DNA from: Niastella caeni
Lineage (GTDB): Bacteria > Bacteroidota > Bacteroidia > Chitinophagales > Chitinophagaceae
Length of the DNA stretch: 64,000 nt
Direction of reading: 5' to 3'
Assembly: GCF_004834005.1 (NCBI RefSeq)
Contig: NZ_STFF01000015.1
Coordinates: 89,906-153,905 of the forward strand
Shown here: positions 9,348-20,200 of the stretch, piece by piece
Layout of the letters: each line of letters opens with the position of its first letter
Position numbering within the stretch: the stretch's first letter is position 1
Notes under the pieces: model-generated
Databases searched by the model: none
Seen by the model: the letters and a program-made list of their open reading frames with translations, nothing else
What the model was told of the DNA's origin: nothing
Made by a program: the position numbers and the translations under genes

Positions 9348-10433
9348 ATGGTAAAGAAGTACATCAGTTTATTATTTGTTTTGCTTCCCTGCCTAATGCA
9401 GGCGCAGGTTAGCTGTAGTGTAACCATACCGCCGGCCGGCATGATCAGGAAAGAGCAATTATGGAACCTGGTTGTTGTGAATAACACCAATGCCACGCTC
9501 GAAGCAACTATTGCTATCAGTTTGCGCGATGCAGTAACAGGGTTGTTGATATTGACAGGCGGTTCCCGAACTATCCTGTTAGGTAAGGGCGTAAAGATGA
9601 TAACCGATAAAGACGTACAGCCGGTTCAATACGATTATGGAATGGCCGGGTTGACCGGGAATTTTTTACCGCTCGGTTCCTACATCGCCTGCTTTACCAT
9701 CACCCGCAATGGAACAAAAGGGCCCGAGACAGTTGCCAATGAATGCGTGCGGATAAACATCAACCCGTTAAGCCCGCCATTGCTGAACACGCCGGCCGAT
9801 AGATCGGTACTGCAACATCCTGTTCCGCAGTTTACGTGGACGCCGCCTGCACCTGTACAACTATTTGATGATCTTAATTATGATATTAGTGTAGCCGAAG
9901 TATTAACCGGGCAATCACCGGCAGAAGCTATTTTGTACAATACACCTTTGTATACCACCAGCCGGTTAAAGGCTTCTTTTCAAACGTATCCTTCTACCTG
10001 GTCAACCCTGCAGCCCGGTAAAACCTACGCCTGGCAGGTAACAGCCCGCAACGGGCTTAACTATGCAGCCCCAACGGAGGTGTGGACATTCAGCGTGGCA
10101 AAAGATTCTGCCAAAACAGCAACAACCGCGGTGGCCTATGTTTCATTGAGCAATAATAACCTCAATGGGCAGGGTGTGCATTACATCACAGGTAATAACC
10201 TGAATTTGAAATATTATTCTTTCGATAAAGAACATGCCGCCGTTGTACAGTTATACAATGCAGAACGTAAGCTGTTGCAGGAGATAAAGCAAACCATTGT
10301 GTACGGAGATAATTTTCTGCAATTGAATTTAAACAGGCAATTCCGGCCGCAGCAGGTGTACACCGTAGTGATCACCGATCTGCAAAACAATACGCATTCC
10401 GCATCCTTCAGCATATCAAACCAAGCTAATTAA
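9348..10433 (+). CDS. Secreted Ig/Fn3-like protein (cluster A)
   Basis: A 361-residue protein starting one base after the previous stop. The signal peptide is clear (MVKKYISLLFVLLPCLMQAQ). Residues ~20-140 form a beta-rich domain beginning with VTIPPAGMI. Residues ~145-250 are fibronectin type III/Ig-like: LLNTPADRSVL opens it, and the LQPGKTYAWQVTARNG and VWTFSV strands are the usual Fn3 signature. The C-terminal ~100 residues are another beta domain. It is paralogous to the 371-residue protein at 42405-43520, in the same place in cluster B. It has no lipobox and no T9SS sorting tail, so it is probably periplasmic or attached to the neighbouring barrel. The role is inferred from context as an adaptor between barrel and RHS shell. 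Confidence 0.7.
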   Translation: MVKKYISLLFVLLPCLMQAQVSCSVTIPPAGMIRKEQLWNLVVVNNTNATLEATIAISLRDAVTGLLILTGGSRTILLGKGVKMITDKDVQPVQYDYGMAGLTGNFLPLGSYIACFTITRNGTKGPETVANECVRININPLSPPLLNTPADRSVLQHPVPQFTWTPPAPVQLFDDLNYDISVAEVLTGQSPAEAILYNTPLYTTSRLKASFQTYPSTWSTLQPGKTYAWQVTARNGLNYAAPTEVWTFSVAKDSAKTATTAVAYVSLSNNNLNGQGVHYITGNNLNLKYYSFDKEHAAVVQLYNAERKLLQEIKQTIVYGDNFLQLNLNRQFRPQQVYTVVITDLQNNTHSASFSISNQAN

Positions 10434-10441
10434 ACCTATTT

Positions 10442-13400
10442 ATGATCCAGTTACTCGCTGCAAAATTTTCAAAACCTATTGCCAGTGTATTCTTTTGTAT
10501 GTTCCTGTTTACGCTGTTCCCGGTAAGGAGCCGTGCAGCAAATCGTATAAACCTGGGGGTAAGTGGCCCTTTATCCATTCCCGGGAAAAAAATGGAACAA
10601 CCGTGGTACGACCGCATTTCAAAAATGAAAAGGCCGGTTACCCGTAAAGTTGCAGAACTGCAAACAATAAAAGCGCCCATTACAACAGCGAAAGTGGTTG
10701 CCGATACAAAAGAAGATATTGGCGGGCCCAGTCAGCCAGAGATGTCCACTTTTAAATCGGCGGGCACAGGAAATATGGTGAACCTGTTCACCGGTGATTT
10801 CAGTTATAATATACCGTTAATGGATGTGGGCGGTTACCCCATCAATATATTTTATAACGGCGGTATTACCATGGAGCAGGAAGCAAGTTGGGTGGGGTTG
10901 GGCTGGAATATCAATCCGGGATCGATCAATCGTAATATGCGCGGTGTACCTGATGATTTTAATGGTGAAGATGAACTATATCAAACACAACGCATGAAGC
11001 CAAACAAAACCTGGGGGGTAAGCATTAATGGCGACCTGGAATTGGTTGGCATAAAGAAAAAGGCGAAGGCCAAGGGGGAGGCTGATTCTACTTTCAATAT
11101 TTCAGTGGGCGCTTCCATGGGCGTTTCATTTAATAATTACCTGGGGCCCGCATTGGACCTTGGTGTGAAGGGTGGCGCCAGTTTTAAAATTGCCGGTAAG
11201 GCTGGTTCCGAAAAATCATCCCTTAGCATGGGTGCTGGCATTGGGGCCAATATCAATTCAAGAGGCGGCCTCACCATTTCGCCGAATGTATCGTTGACAG
11301 CCGGCGCTTTTAAAAATGCCAAAGATCTGTCCTTTGGTGTAAGGCTGGGCACCAGCTATAATTCAAAAAGCGGGATAAAAGATTTGACCATCAGCGACCA
11401 AATGAGCCATAACTACAAAGCTGTTGCCTGCATCAATAATAACGAAGCAGCGCTCAGTCATTCCCGGGGAGCTTCTTTGCTGGGAACTTCCATCAGCTTT
11501 GCCAAACCCAGCTATATACCGGCGGTGCGCATGCCGCTGAATAATGAAGCATGGGCAACCCGTTTTCAAATCGGCGGTGGTATCTGGGGAGTGTATGGTT
11601 CTGCAGAAATTGAAGTGTATCGTCAAACCTCCGAGGAGGCCATTCCGCTTCAACGCAAACCAATGGTAGGTTACCTGTATTACCAGGAAGCAGTGAACAA
11701 TCCGCATGCAGTGATGGACTTTACGCGGTTGAACGATAATGAAGTAACGCCTAATACGCCGATTATTTCTGCGCCGCAGTATACGTATGATGTATTCAGT
11801 ATACAGGGTGAAGGAACAGGCGGCACCATCAGGGCTTATCGTAACGACCTGGGGTATGTGCGCGATAACATCACTACTTCACGTGAAAAGAATGTAAGTT
11901 CGGGTGGCGATGTGGGTATACCGGGTCACTATGGCGGTAATTTCAACCTGGTTAAAACGCCTACAGTTATTGGTGAGTGGGATAATGGCAATAAATTACG
12001 CCAGGGCCTTACTTTTCAAAAGGCAAGGCAAACAGTTGAGAATGTATATTTCCGTAATCCCGGTGAAACAACTGTATTGAACGCCGGTCAGCTTTCAAAA
12101 ATAGGCGGCACCGATCTTGTTCGTTTTAAACTGGGCGGCTCCAATGCCAAGCCTACCATTGAACCGGAGCTTGAGCGCTTTTCCGCATCGAACAGCCTGG
12201 TAAGCACTACCAGCCAGCTAACCAATGAATCGATGCCACGCGCCAAAAGAACACAGGTGACTACCTTTTTAACGGCTGCAGAAGCTGATGTCATTGGGCT
12301 CGACAGAAGTATAAAAAGTTATAACAGCAGCACAGTGTTAGATGGCAGTAATTCGCTGATGTATTACACCACTTCACGTTTTGATCTTTACCGTAAAAGG
12401 CACCACCTGTCACAGATCACCGTAACAGAAGATGATGGAAAAAGATACGTGTACGGCTTGCCGGTTTATAGTATCATTCAAAAAGATTTTATTTTTTCTG
12501 TTAACAAAAGCGATGGAGATTCAGGCCGGGTAGAATTTACTACAGGCGAAACCACCACGTTGAATAATAACAAAGATGGGTATTTGCAGGTAACGCAAAC
12601 CCCGTCCTATGCACAATCTTTTTTGCTGTCGGGTATTATTTCGCCGGATTATGTGGATATCAGTAATGATGGCATTACCGACGACGACCTGGGAACAGCT
12701 ATTAAATTCAATTATTCCCAGCAATCCCATTATAGATGGCGCACGCCGCTTACCTCGGGTACAACGCCCATTGCTCATTTTAATGCAGGTAACCGCACAG
12801 AAACAAAGGACGACAAAGGGATACTTAGCTGGGGTACGAGGGAGACCTGGTATTTGCATTCTGTGGAATCAAAGACCATGATCGCGTTATTTACGCTGGA
12901 AAGCAGGAGCGATGGTAAAGGTTCTGCCCATGAATTGAGTGATGTAAAAGCCAATGACAACTCATTAAAGCGGTTAAAAAAGATTGACCTGTACAGTAAG
13001 GCAGATCTGAAAAAGTATGGGCTTGCCGGCGCCCGCCCGGTTAAAACGGTGTGGTTCGGTTACAGTTATGATTTATGCGCCGGTACACGGGATAACACCA
13101 GCGGTGGGGGTAAACTTACATTAGACAGCATCTGGTTTACTTTTAATGGCCAGAAAAGCGTTAAAAGAAGTAAATATGTTTTTGCCTATACCAATCCTGG
13201 TGGTGGCAATCCTTCTTATGCCATTAACGCCAGTGATCGCTGGGGGAATTATAAACCGGCCAGCCGCAATCCCGGCAGCTTGAAAAATGCTGATTATCCC
13301 TATGCCGTGCAGGATAAAGGTGCTGCCGACGAGGATGCTGCCGCCTGGTCGCTTAAAAAAATATTACTGCCATCGGGCGCCCAGTTAGAGGTGAATTACG

Positions 13401-16400
13401 AAAGCGATGATTATGCCTATGTACAAAATCGTCGCGCCTGTAATATGCTCACACTGGCCGGCCTGGGACACGATAGTACTACCATTACCGATAAACTCTA
13501 TGGTTTCGGAATGCTGGCATCGCCGGAAGTAATGAGTATAATGGAGCATGATTATGTATTTATACAAGTGCCGGAACCCTGTAGCACCAAAGCACAGGTA
13601 TACCAGAAATATTTAGAAGGGCATCAGCAGTTGTCTTTTAAGATCGCCGTGAACATGCCGAAAGGTATGGAATACATTCCCGCCTATGCAACCATTGCCG
13701 GTTATGGTGTTTACGATGCCACACGCATTTGGGTAAAAATGGAACGGGTTAGCGGTTTAAGTCCACTCACGCTCGCTGCGCTGGATTTTTTGCGCGAACG
13801 CCTTCCGGGGCAGGCTTTCCCGGGTTACGACGTGAGTGAAAGCAGCGGGCTTCGGCAAATTGGTGAAATGTTACATGGTTTATTGGATGGTTTGAAGGGC
13901 GCTTTTAAAGACCTGATAAAGTACCTGCGCAGCCAGGGCAAAGCGCAAACAATTCAAGCGGCTAATTCTTTCGTTCGCCTGAATGATGCCGATGGGTTCA
14001 GATATGGCGGCGGGCACCGGGTGAAATCGGTGACCCTGAAAGATAACTGGCAGGCCATGACCGGTCAGTTTACATCGGAATACCGGCAGCAGTACGACTA
14101 CACCACCACCGAAATATTCAATGGCGCAGTAAGGACCATCAGCAGCGGCGTAGCTTCTTATGAACCAGGGATAGGCAGCGAAGAAAATCCTTTCCAATCA
14201 ATAGTACAGGTGTCGGATAAACTGCCATTAGGTCCTGCGAGTTATGGCGCTATCGAAATGCCGATGCTCGACGCCTTTTTCCCGGCGCCGCTGGTAGGGT
14301 ACAGCAAAGTGACCGTGCGTTCAAAAAAGGACAACCATGGCGATAGCACGAAAAAGTCAAGATCAGGTATCGGCAAGCAGGTAACAGAGTTTTATACCGC
14401 CAAAGATTACCCGGTTTTCTATCAGCACACGCCCATAGATCCCGGTTCAAACAAAGAAGAGCACAAGGCCTCTTTAACAAAATTCTTCTCCAAATATGCA
14501 TTCGATAGCCGCGCCCTGTCGCAGGGCTTTTTGGTAGCCACCAACGATATGCATGGTAAACTGAAATCGCAGGCGTCTTATGCGGAGCATGATGATAACA
14601 CCCGTTTAAATTATACAGCCAATTTTTATCGGAATACAGGCGCTCGCGGGCTGGATGATAAATATGATTTTGTATCGCAGGGCGGCGCAGTAACTGCAGG
14701 CAACATGGGTATCGATGTGGAACTGATGACCGACACCCGCGAGTTTTCTGTAAAAAGCACCAGCTTTGAAATACAGGGCCAGGTAGATATGTTCGTATTT
14801 ATAATTACAGTATGGCTCCCCTTTATATGGCCTGTTGTAAGTGAAAGTGAAGACACTTACCGGGCTGTTACTACTACCAAAGTGATCAATTACCATGGCG
14901 TACTGGATAGCGTGGTGGTTATTGACAAGGGCAGCCAGGTAAGCACCAAAAACCTGGTGTATGATGCCGAAACGGGTCAGTTGGTGGTTACCCGCACGAA
15001 CAATGAATTTGATAAACCGGTGTACAATGTTACGTATCCCGCGTACTGGGCTTACAGTGGTATGGGGCCCGCCAGCAGGAACATAGATGCGGTATATACC
15101 GATATAAATTTTGATAATGGAAGGCTCGTTACAGCCGGTTTTGACCAATCGGTGTTTGAAAGCGGCGATGAGCTGTATGTAAGTGATGCAGGTGTTGACG
15201 CTTCTAATTGCGGGCCTTCCGTAATAGCTTCTAAAATATGGGTACTGGATCTAAATAAGAACAATACAGCGTTGACCGTACCGGTTAAAGACCTGGTCTT
15301 TATGGATGAAAACGGAAATCTCATCAATCGCAATAAAGTAGGTTTCAGAATTGTTCGCAGCGGCAAACGGAATATGCTCACCAGCCAGGTGGCTGCTGTA
15401 ACCTTAATGAACGATCCCGTACCGGCTGCTACCCGTAAGCTCACTATCAACAGCAGCAGCAATGTAATTCAGGCATCGGCTATGGAGTGCCGTGAAAAAT
15501 GGCAGGCTGATAATGATATGTTCAAAAAACTAAAACTGGTTTTTGATGAAGCTACCTGTACAGCCAGCGAAATAGTGGACTGCAACGGTTATTTTGAAAA
15601 GAATTTAAATCCGTATACCAAAGGAATGCTGGGGAATTTTAGAACTGTCCTCAGCCGGGTATTTTACGGCAACAGAACGGAAACCGATCCGGCAACCGCT
15701 ACCAATTTGCGGTTGAACGGATTTCTCGCCAATTTTAAATTGTATTGGGATTTTGATGCCGGCAACAACCTGGTGCCCGATGCCGATACTTTACGTTGGG
15801 TGTGGAATGAGCAGGCCACCCTGTTTAATTCGGTTGGTATGGAATTGGAAAATAAGAATGCCCTGGGCCATTACACCGGCGCGCAATACGGTTATAATAA
15901 AACGTTACCCATTGCTATTGCCAGCAACAGCCGGCATAATGAAATGCTGTATGAAGGGTTTGAAGATTACGATTATCAGGCCGCGGTTAGTGGCGCCCCC
16001 ACTACCAATCCCTGCGCTCAACGACATCTGGACCTATTGAATATTCCTAATAGTACGATCTATAATACCGATGCCCTGCCTTTTAGCGCCCATACCGGAA
16101 GGTATGTATTGGGGGTTGCTGCCGGTAAAACAGCTTCTAAAGAGATCAGTGTGCGATCTTCTGTAATGGAAGATTATACGCTTCAGTTTGGAACTAAAAC
16201 CACCGATGTGTTGAATGAACCGGGAAAGAATTTTATTGCTTTTGAAAGGGATGAGCCGGGTCCGTGGCCAAATGGGTGGGATATGCAGGATGGCTATTTT
16301 GGGGATAAAATGTATGACATAATGGATCTAAGGATTGGCAGGGTTCCGGGAAACGGGTACAAAGCGTTTGTGCGAAAAACGCAATATTTTGAGGCTCCTC

Positions 16401-17293
16401 AATCTGGTACCTATAATTTAAGCCTGTATGCTGCTTCGGGTAATTTCATGTTTACTGCATATACAAGCGCTTTCATAACAAGTATAGATGGGTCGTACGG
16501 TAAGTTTTTTTACACCGAACCGCCGCCGGAGGCAGGTTCGCGCAATGGCGGCCCTGGTTATATGTCAGGTAAAGGATTTCAACTTAATCTCTGTAAGGGT
16601 ATTTACATGATCGACGTCATGTACCAGGTTTTGGACAGTGAAATACCTGTAATTGGTGAGTGGCCTACTCCGCACCTCACTTTTAGCTATTCGTTAAATG
16701 GATTTTTTTATCCCGGCTACAAAAAATATAGTTCCCTGGGCGGTTGTTCTTATACAACACCTATATACGCCAAAGATTCCATGCTCAACCCTACATTCAG
16801 TATACCAGCGGGTAAAAAAATGGTGTTCAGCGCCTGGGTGCGGGAAACCTGTGGTAATGCTGATGCCGGCGTGCCCTGCGCCGATACTGCCTATACACAT
16901 AATCAGGTACAGCTATCATTTAATACGGGCGGCAGTGGTAACGTTGTGCTGAAACCGGCTGGGCCTGTTATAGAAGGCTGGCAACGGTACGAAGGGTACT
17001 TTACGGCGCCCGCGAACGCTACATTGATGACCATGGACCTTATCAATAGCAGCAGCGGCACAACGTATTTTGATGATATCCGTATTCATCCGTTCAATGC
17101 CAATATGAAAAGCTATGCGTATGACCCGGTGAACCTGCGGCTGGTGGCGGAAATGGATGCCAATAATTACACCACGTTTTATGAATATGATGAAGAAGGC
17201 GAACTCATCCGCACAAAGATCGAAACAAAAGAAGGGGTTAAAACCATCAATGAAACCAGGAGTTCCCAACAACAGAGAATTAAGAACTTTTGA
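10442..17293 (+). CDS. Giant secreted SpvB/RHS-entry protein, TcB-like (cluster A)
   Basis: A 2283-residue exported protein with an N-terminal signal segment (residues ~1-32). Residues ~110-175 contain the entry typical of RHS/SpvB proteins: NLFTGDFSYNIPLMDVGGYP, EQEASWVGLGWNINPG, INRNMRG. Residues ~217-320 are an unusual Gly/Ser-rich alternating beta stretch. The long middle is beta-rich and includes VASYEPGIG and FYTAKDYPVFYQ. A jelly-roll-like segment lies around 2085-2210 (KMVFSAWVRE, GWQRYEGYF, YFDDIRI). It ends with a single YD-repeat-like unit (YDPVNLRLVAEMD, FYEYDEEGELIRTK). It lacks an RHS core and toxin tip; those are in the next gene, whose TTG/ATG start region overlaps this stop. 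I infer it is one half of a split RHS shell. Its paralogue is at 43557-51128. Confidence 0.72.
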   Translation: MIQLLAAKFSKPIASVFFCMFLFTLFPVRSRAANRINLGVSGPLSIPGKKMEQPWYDRISKMKRPVTRKVAELQTIKAPITTAKVVADTKEDIGGPSQPEMSTFKSAGTGNMVNLFTGDFSYNIPLMDVGGYPINIFYNGGITMEQEASWVGLGWNINPGSINRNMRGVPDDFNGEDELYQTQRMKPNKTWGVSINGDLELVGIKKKAKAKGEADSTFNISVGASMGVSFNNYLGPALDLGVKGGASFKIAGKAGSEKSSLSMGAGIGANINSRGGLTISPNVSLTAGAFKNAKDLSFGVRLGTSYNSKSGIKDLTISDQMSHNYKAVACINNNEAALSHSRGASLLGTSISFAKPSYIPAVRMPLNNEAWATRFQIGGGIWGVYGSAEIEVYRQTSEEAIPLQRKPMVGYLYYQEAVNNPHAVMDFTRLNDNEVTPNTPIISAPQYTYDVFSIQGEGTGGTIRAYRNDLGYVRDNITTSREKNVSSGGDVGIPGHYGGNFNLVKTPTVIGEWDNGNKLRQGLTFQKARQTVENVYFRNPGETTVLNAGQLSKIGGTDLVRFKLGGSNAKPTIEPELERFSASNSLVSTTSQLTNESMPRAKRTQVTTFLTAAEADVIGLDRSIKSYNSSTVLDGSNSLMYYTTSRFDLYRKRHHLSQITVTEDDGKRYVYGLPVYSIIQKDFIFSVNKSDGDSGRVEFTTGETTTLNNNKDGYLQVTQTPSYAQSFLLSGIISPDYVDISNDGITDDDLGTAIKFNYSQQSHYRWRTPLTSGTTPIAHFNAGNRTETKDDKGILSWGTRETWYLHSVESKTMIALFTLESRSDGKGSAHELSDVKANDNSLKRLKKIDLYSKADLKKYGLAGARPVKTVWFGYSYDLCAGTRDNTSGGGKLTLDSIWFTFNGQKSVKRSKYVFAYTNPGGGNPSYAINASDRWGNYKPASRNPGSLKNADYPYAVQDKGAADEDAAAWSLKKILLPSGAQLEVNYESDDYAYVQNRRACNMLTLAGLGHDSTTITDKLYGFGMLASPEVMSIMEHDYVFIQVPEPCSTKAQVYQKYLEGHQQLSFKIAVNMPKGMEYIPAYATIAGYGVYDATRIWVKMERVSGLSPLTLAALDFLRERLPGQAFPGYDVSESSGLRQIGEMLHGLLDGLKGAFKDLIKYLRSQGKAQTIQAANSFVRLNDADGFRYGGGHRVKSVTLKDNWQAMTGQFTSEYRQQYDYTTTEIFNGAVRTISSGVASYEPGIGSEENPFQSIVQVSDKLPLGPASYGAIEMPMLDAFFPAPLVGYSKVTVRSKKDNHGDSTKKSRSGIGKQVTEFYTAKDYPVFYQHTPIDPGSNKEEHKASLTKFFSKYAFDSRALSQGFLVATNDMHGKLKSQASYAEHDDNTRLNYTANFYRNTGARGLDDKYDFVSQGGAVTAGNMGIDVELMTDTREFSVKSTSFEIQGQVDMFVFIITVWLPFIWPVVSESEDTYRAVTTTKVINYHGVLDSVVVIDKGSQVSTKNLVYDAETGQLVVTRTNNEFDKPVYNVTYPAYWAYSGMGPASRNIDAVYTDINFDNGRLVTAGFDQSVFESGDELYVSDAGVDASNCGPSVIASKIWVLDLNKNNTALTVPVKDLVFMDENGNLINRNKVGFRIVRSGKRNMLTSQVAAVTLMNDPVPAATRKLTINSSSNVIQASAMECREKWQADNDMFKKLKLVFDEATCTASEIVDCNGYFEKNLNPYTKGMLGNFRTVLSRVFYGNRTETDPATATNLRLNGFLANFKLYWDFDAGNNLVPDADTLRWVWNEQATLFNSVGMELENKNALGHYTGAQYGYNKTLPIAIASNSRHNEMLYEGFEDYDYQAAVSGAPTTNPCAQRHLDLLNIPNSTIYNTDALPFSAHTGRYVLGVAAGKTASKEISVRSSVMEDYTLQFGTKTTDVLNEPGKNFIAFERDEPGPWPNGWDMQDGYFGDKMYDIMDLRIGRVPGNGYKAFVRKTQYFEAPQSGTYNLSLYAASGNFMFTAYTSAFITSIDGSYGKFFYTEPPPEAGSRNGGPGYMSGKGFQLNLCKGIYMIDVMYQVLDSEIPVIGEWPTPHLTFSYSLNGFFYPGYKKYSSLGGCSYTTPIYAKDSMLNPTFSIPAGKKMVFSAWVRETCGNADAGVPCADTAYTHNQVQLSFNTGGSGNVVLKPAGPVIEGWQRYEGYFTAPANATLMTMDLINSSSGTTYFDDIRIHPFNANMKSYAYDPVNLRLVAEMDANNYTTFYEYDEEGELIRTKIETKEGVKTINETRSSQQQRIKNF

Positions 17294-17295
17294 TA

Positions 17296-20200
17296 ATGAA
17301 GCATGCAGCAATGATACGATCAGGGAATCTATATAGATTAATAATACAACCGAAACGAATGCGCAACATAGTAAACCGTTTTATATCAGCAACTATATGG
17401 CCGGTATTACTGATGGCCGGGATACTGCTGGGTAGTAACCAGCCGCTTTGGGCGTCTGGTGGTCCCGGTATTGAAGATGCACCGCTGGTAGCCAAACTTA
17501 CCGGTACGTCATTGGTGCAAAATGCAACGGCAACAACTTCTTTTGCTTCAGGTACCCAGTCGGGGTACACTATTAAGAATATCATTTCGCTTCGGGTAGT
17601 TGAAGAAGCGCCCAGCTATATACCGGCCGATTTTACGGCAACAGTAAAAGTGAAAATTGAATATGGGCACTCGTCCTCCTCGCTCAATACCATTGCGCAA
17701 CAAGACCTGCAGGTTACTTATACCAGGGCGATGGGCGCCCCATACAATGCTATCCGGTACTTTCATTTCGATGGGGCTGAGTATGTAAAGATCACGGTAC
17801 TGGAAGTAACGCCTGCTACAGTCGGTTCCATCAATATCGGCAACCTGTTGCTGCTGCAAAACGAATTGCGGGCAACAAGGTATTACAACCTGGGCACGAA
17901 TGTGCAGCCGGCTACCTTTTCTACAACAGCTCCTACCGGTGGCGCCGATGAATTGGCGGTATCCTGGTCGTGGCCTGCCAATACCGGACATACGCATACG
18001 CAACTGGAGTGGACCTGGCAGGAAAACGGCTTGGATTCCCTGCATTTCGTGAACGGCGCGCTCAATACAGCGCTGATGTTCAAGCGTAATGCCACCCGCA
18101 TCGATCTGCCGGCGGGCATCACTACGTATAAGATCCCTTTGCTGTATAGTGGTAAGGGCAGGTTGTATTGCAGGATACGGGCAGTTAATATAAAAGGTAA
18201 CGGCAGCAGGAGCGATGGTCCCTGGAGCCCGCCCCAATCGCAATCTTTTGACGGGCATAACGAATTTCTCAACTGGCAAAGCACTACCAGTTTTTCAGAA
18301 GAAGGCAAACGAAAAACCATCGTACAATATTTCGATGGTTCGTTGCGTAACCGGCAAACCGTTAGCAAGGACAATGTAACCAATACGACTATCACTGCCG
18401 AAACATTTTACGATGAGCAGGGACGGCCTGCCGTGCAGGTATTACCTGTACCGGGCATCAGCACCGTGATCGCCTACGCCAAAAACCTGAACCGGTTCAA
18501 TGTCCAGGCGTTGAACGAGGACCCCGCGAAATATTTCGATCTGCAACCTATTGGCACTACAGGCAGCACCACCCCCGAACTGAATACGGAGTCTGGCGCA
18601 GCTAATTACTATAGCGCTGCCAATGCTGAATTAAATACGGGTGTAAACAAACATATACCCGATGCGGAGGGCTATCCGTATAGTGTAACCCGTTACATGC
18701 CCGATGGTACCGGCCGTATTATGGCGCAAAGCGGGGTAGGGGCGGCTTTGAAAATGGGCAGTGGGCGCGAAACCAAATATTATTATGGAACGCCGGCGCA
18801 GGAAGAGCTGGATGGTTTGTTTGGAACCGAAGTAGGCAACCATGCCCACTATTTCAAGAACATGGTGAAGGATGCCAACGGGCAAATGAGCATCAGCTAT
18901 GTGGATATGCATGGCCGTACCATTGCTACGGCCCTGGCCGGTGATGCGCCCGCCAATATGCAGGCCCTTTCATTGACCGCGGCCGATTATCCCAACCAGG
19001 CTGGTACGCCTATCACCCGCAACCTGCTTAACGACAACACCAATACGGTAAAAAACAACAGCCTGGAATCCATTAACAGCCTGTTGGTGCCTGCAACCAC
19101 TGCTTATACATTCCGGTATGCGCTTACGCCACAGGCGTTGCAGTTGACCTCCTGTACCAATACAGCTATTTGTTATGATTGCCTGTACAACCTGGAGATA
19201 GCCATTATTGATGAATCGGGTGATCTGGCGCCTGTTGTTAGAAAGTTCAATAACATAAGCGTTGCGCCCGATGATAGTTGCAATACGGCCATCGCTTCTT
19301 TTACAAATGATACAACGGGCGCGGTAAACAACCTGGTACAGTTCAGCCAAACCCTGCTGCCCGGTTCGTATGTCATTCGCAAAACATTAACCATCAGCGA
19401 AAGCTCCCTGCAATATTACAAAGACCTTTATATTACCAAAGGTTTGTGTAAAACCGAACAGCAGTTGGTAGATTCTATAAAAACGGTGTTGATCAACGTT
19501 TCCGGCTGTAATAATCCGCCGCCGGCCAACACCTGCCAGGCTTGTCTCGATGAGCTGGGTACTTACGACAATTACCGATCGACGTATTTGGCTACTATTG
19601 GTAACCCCAATCCGGTTACGGCAGCCATTGAATCGGAGGTCAGATCTTTGTACGACAACACAAAAGCATATTGCAACCAGCTTTGCGGTACCACTTCACA
19701 GCTCATGCCTACGAAGCGGTCGATGATGCTGGCCGATATGGTTCCTTTCAGCGGTCAGTATGCGCGGGATACCGGTTCAGGTTCCATGTACCTGAAGTAT
19801 AATATCTTTATAACCGACGGTACTGAAACTCGCCCTTTTTATCAAAAGCCCTGGAACAGCAGCAAGCTGCTGGATTTTTACCGAAATAGCTATGATGTTA
19901 TTGATCCGGCAATACATCCTGATAATACTTTAACAAAATTACAAACACTTAGCAGTGCTGATTTTTCCCAGCAATTTGTAAATGCGTGGGCCAATGCGTT
20001 ACTTCCCCATCACCCGGAGTATGACCGGCTGGTGTTTGCTGAAACCCAACTGGCTGACAGTTATAACTGGATAAACACTTTCAGTAATACGGGTACTTAT
20101 GATATGGCGGCTGCCAATGGGTTCATTTTTACTTCATCTGCTAATATAACGGACCCTTTTTATACCCTGTCGCCTTTCTATAAAGCCGAAATGGTGACCA

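Noticed and set aside
14606..15148. 180-codon minus-strand open frame inside the first giant shell gene
   Set aside because: It lies wholly inside a strongly supported coding frame and its composition is not protein-like; an antisense shadow.
17548..18279. 243-codon minus-strand open frame at the start of the cluster A toxin
   Set aside because: Overlaps the clear DUF6443-like coding region; no recognisable domain.
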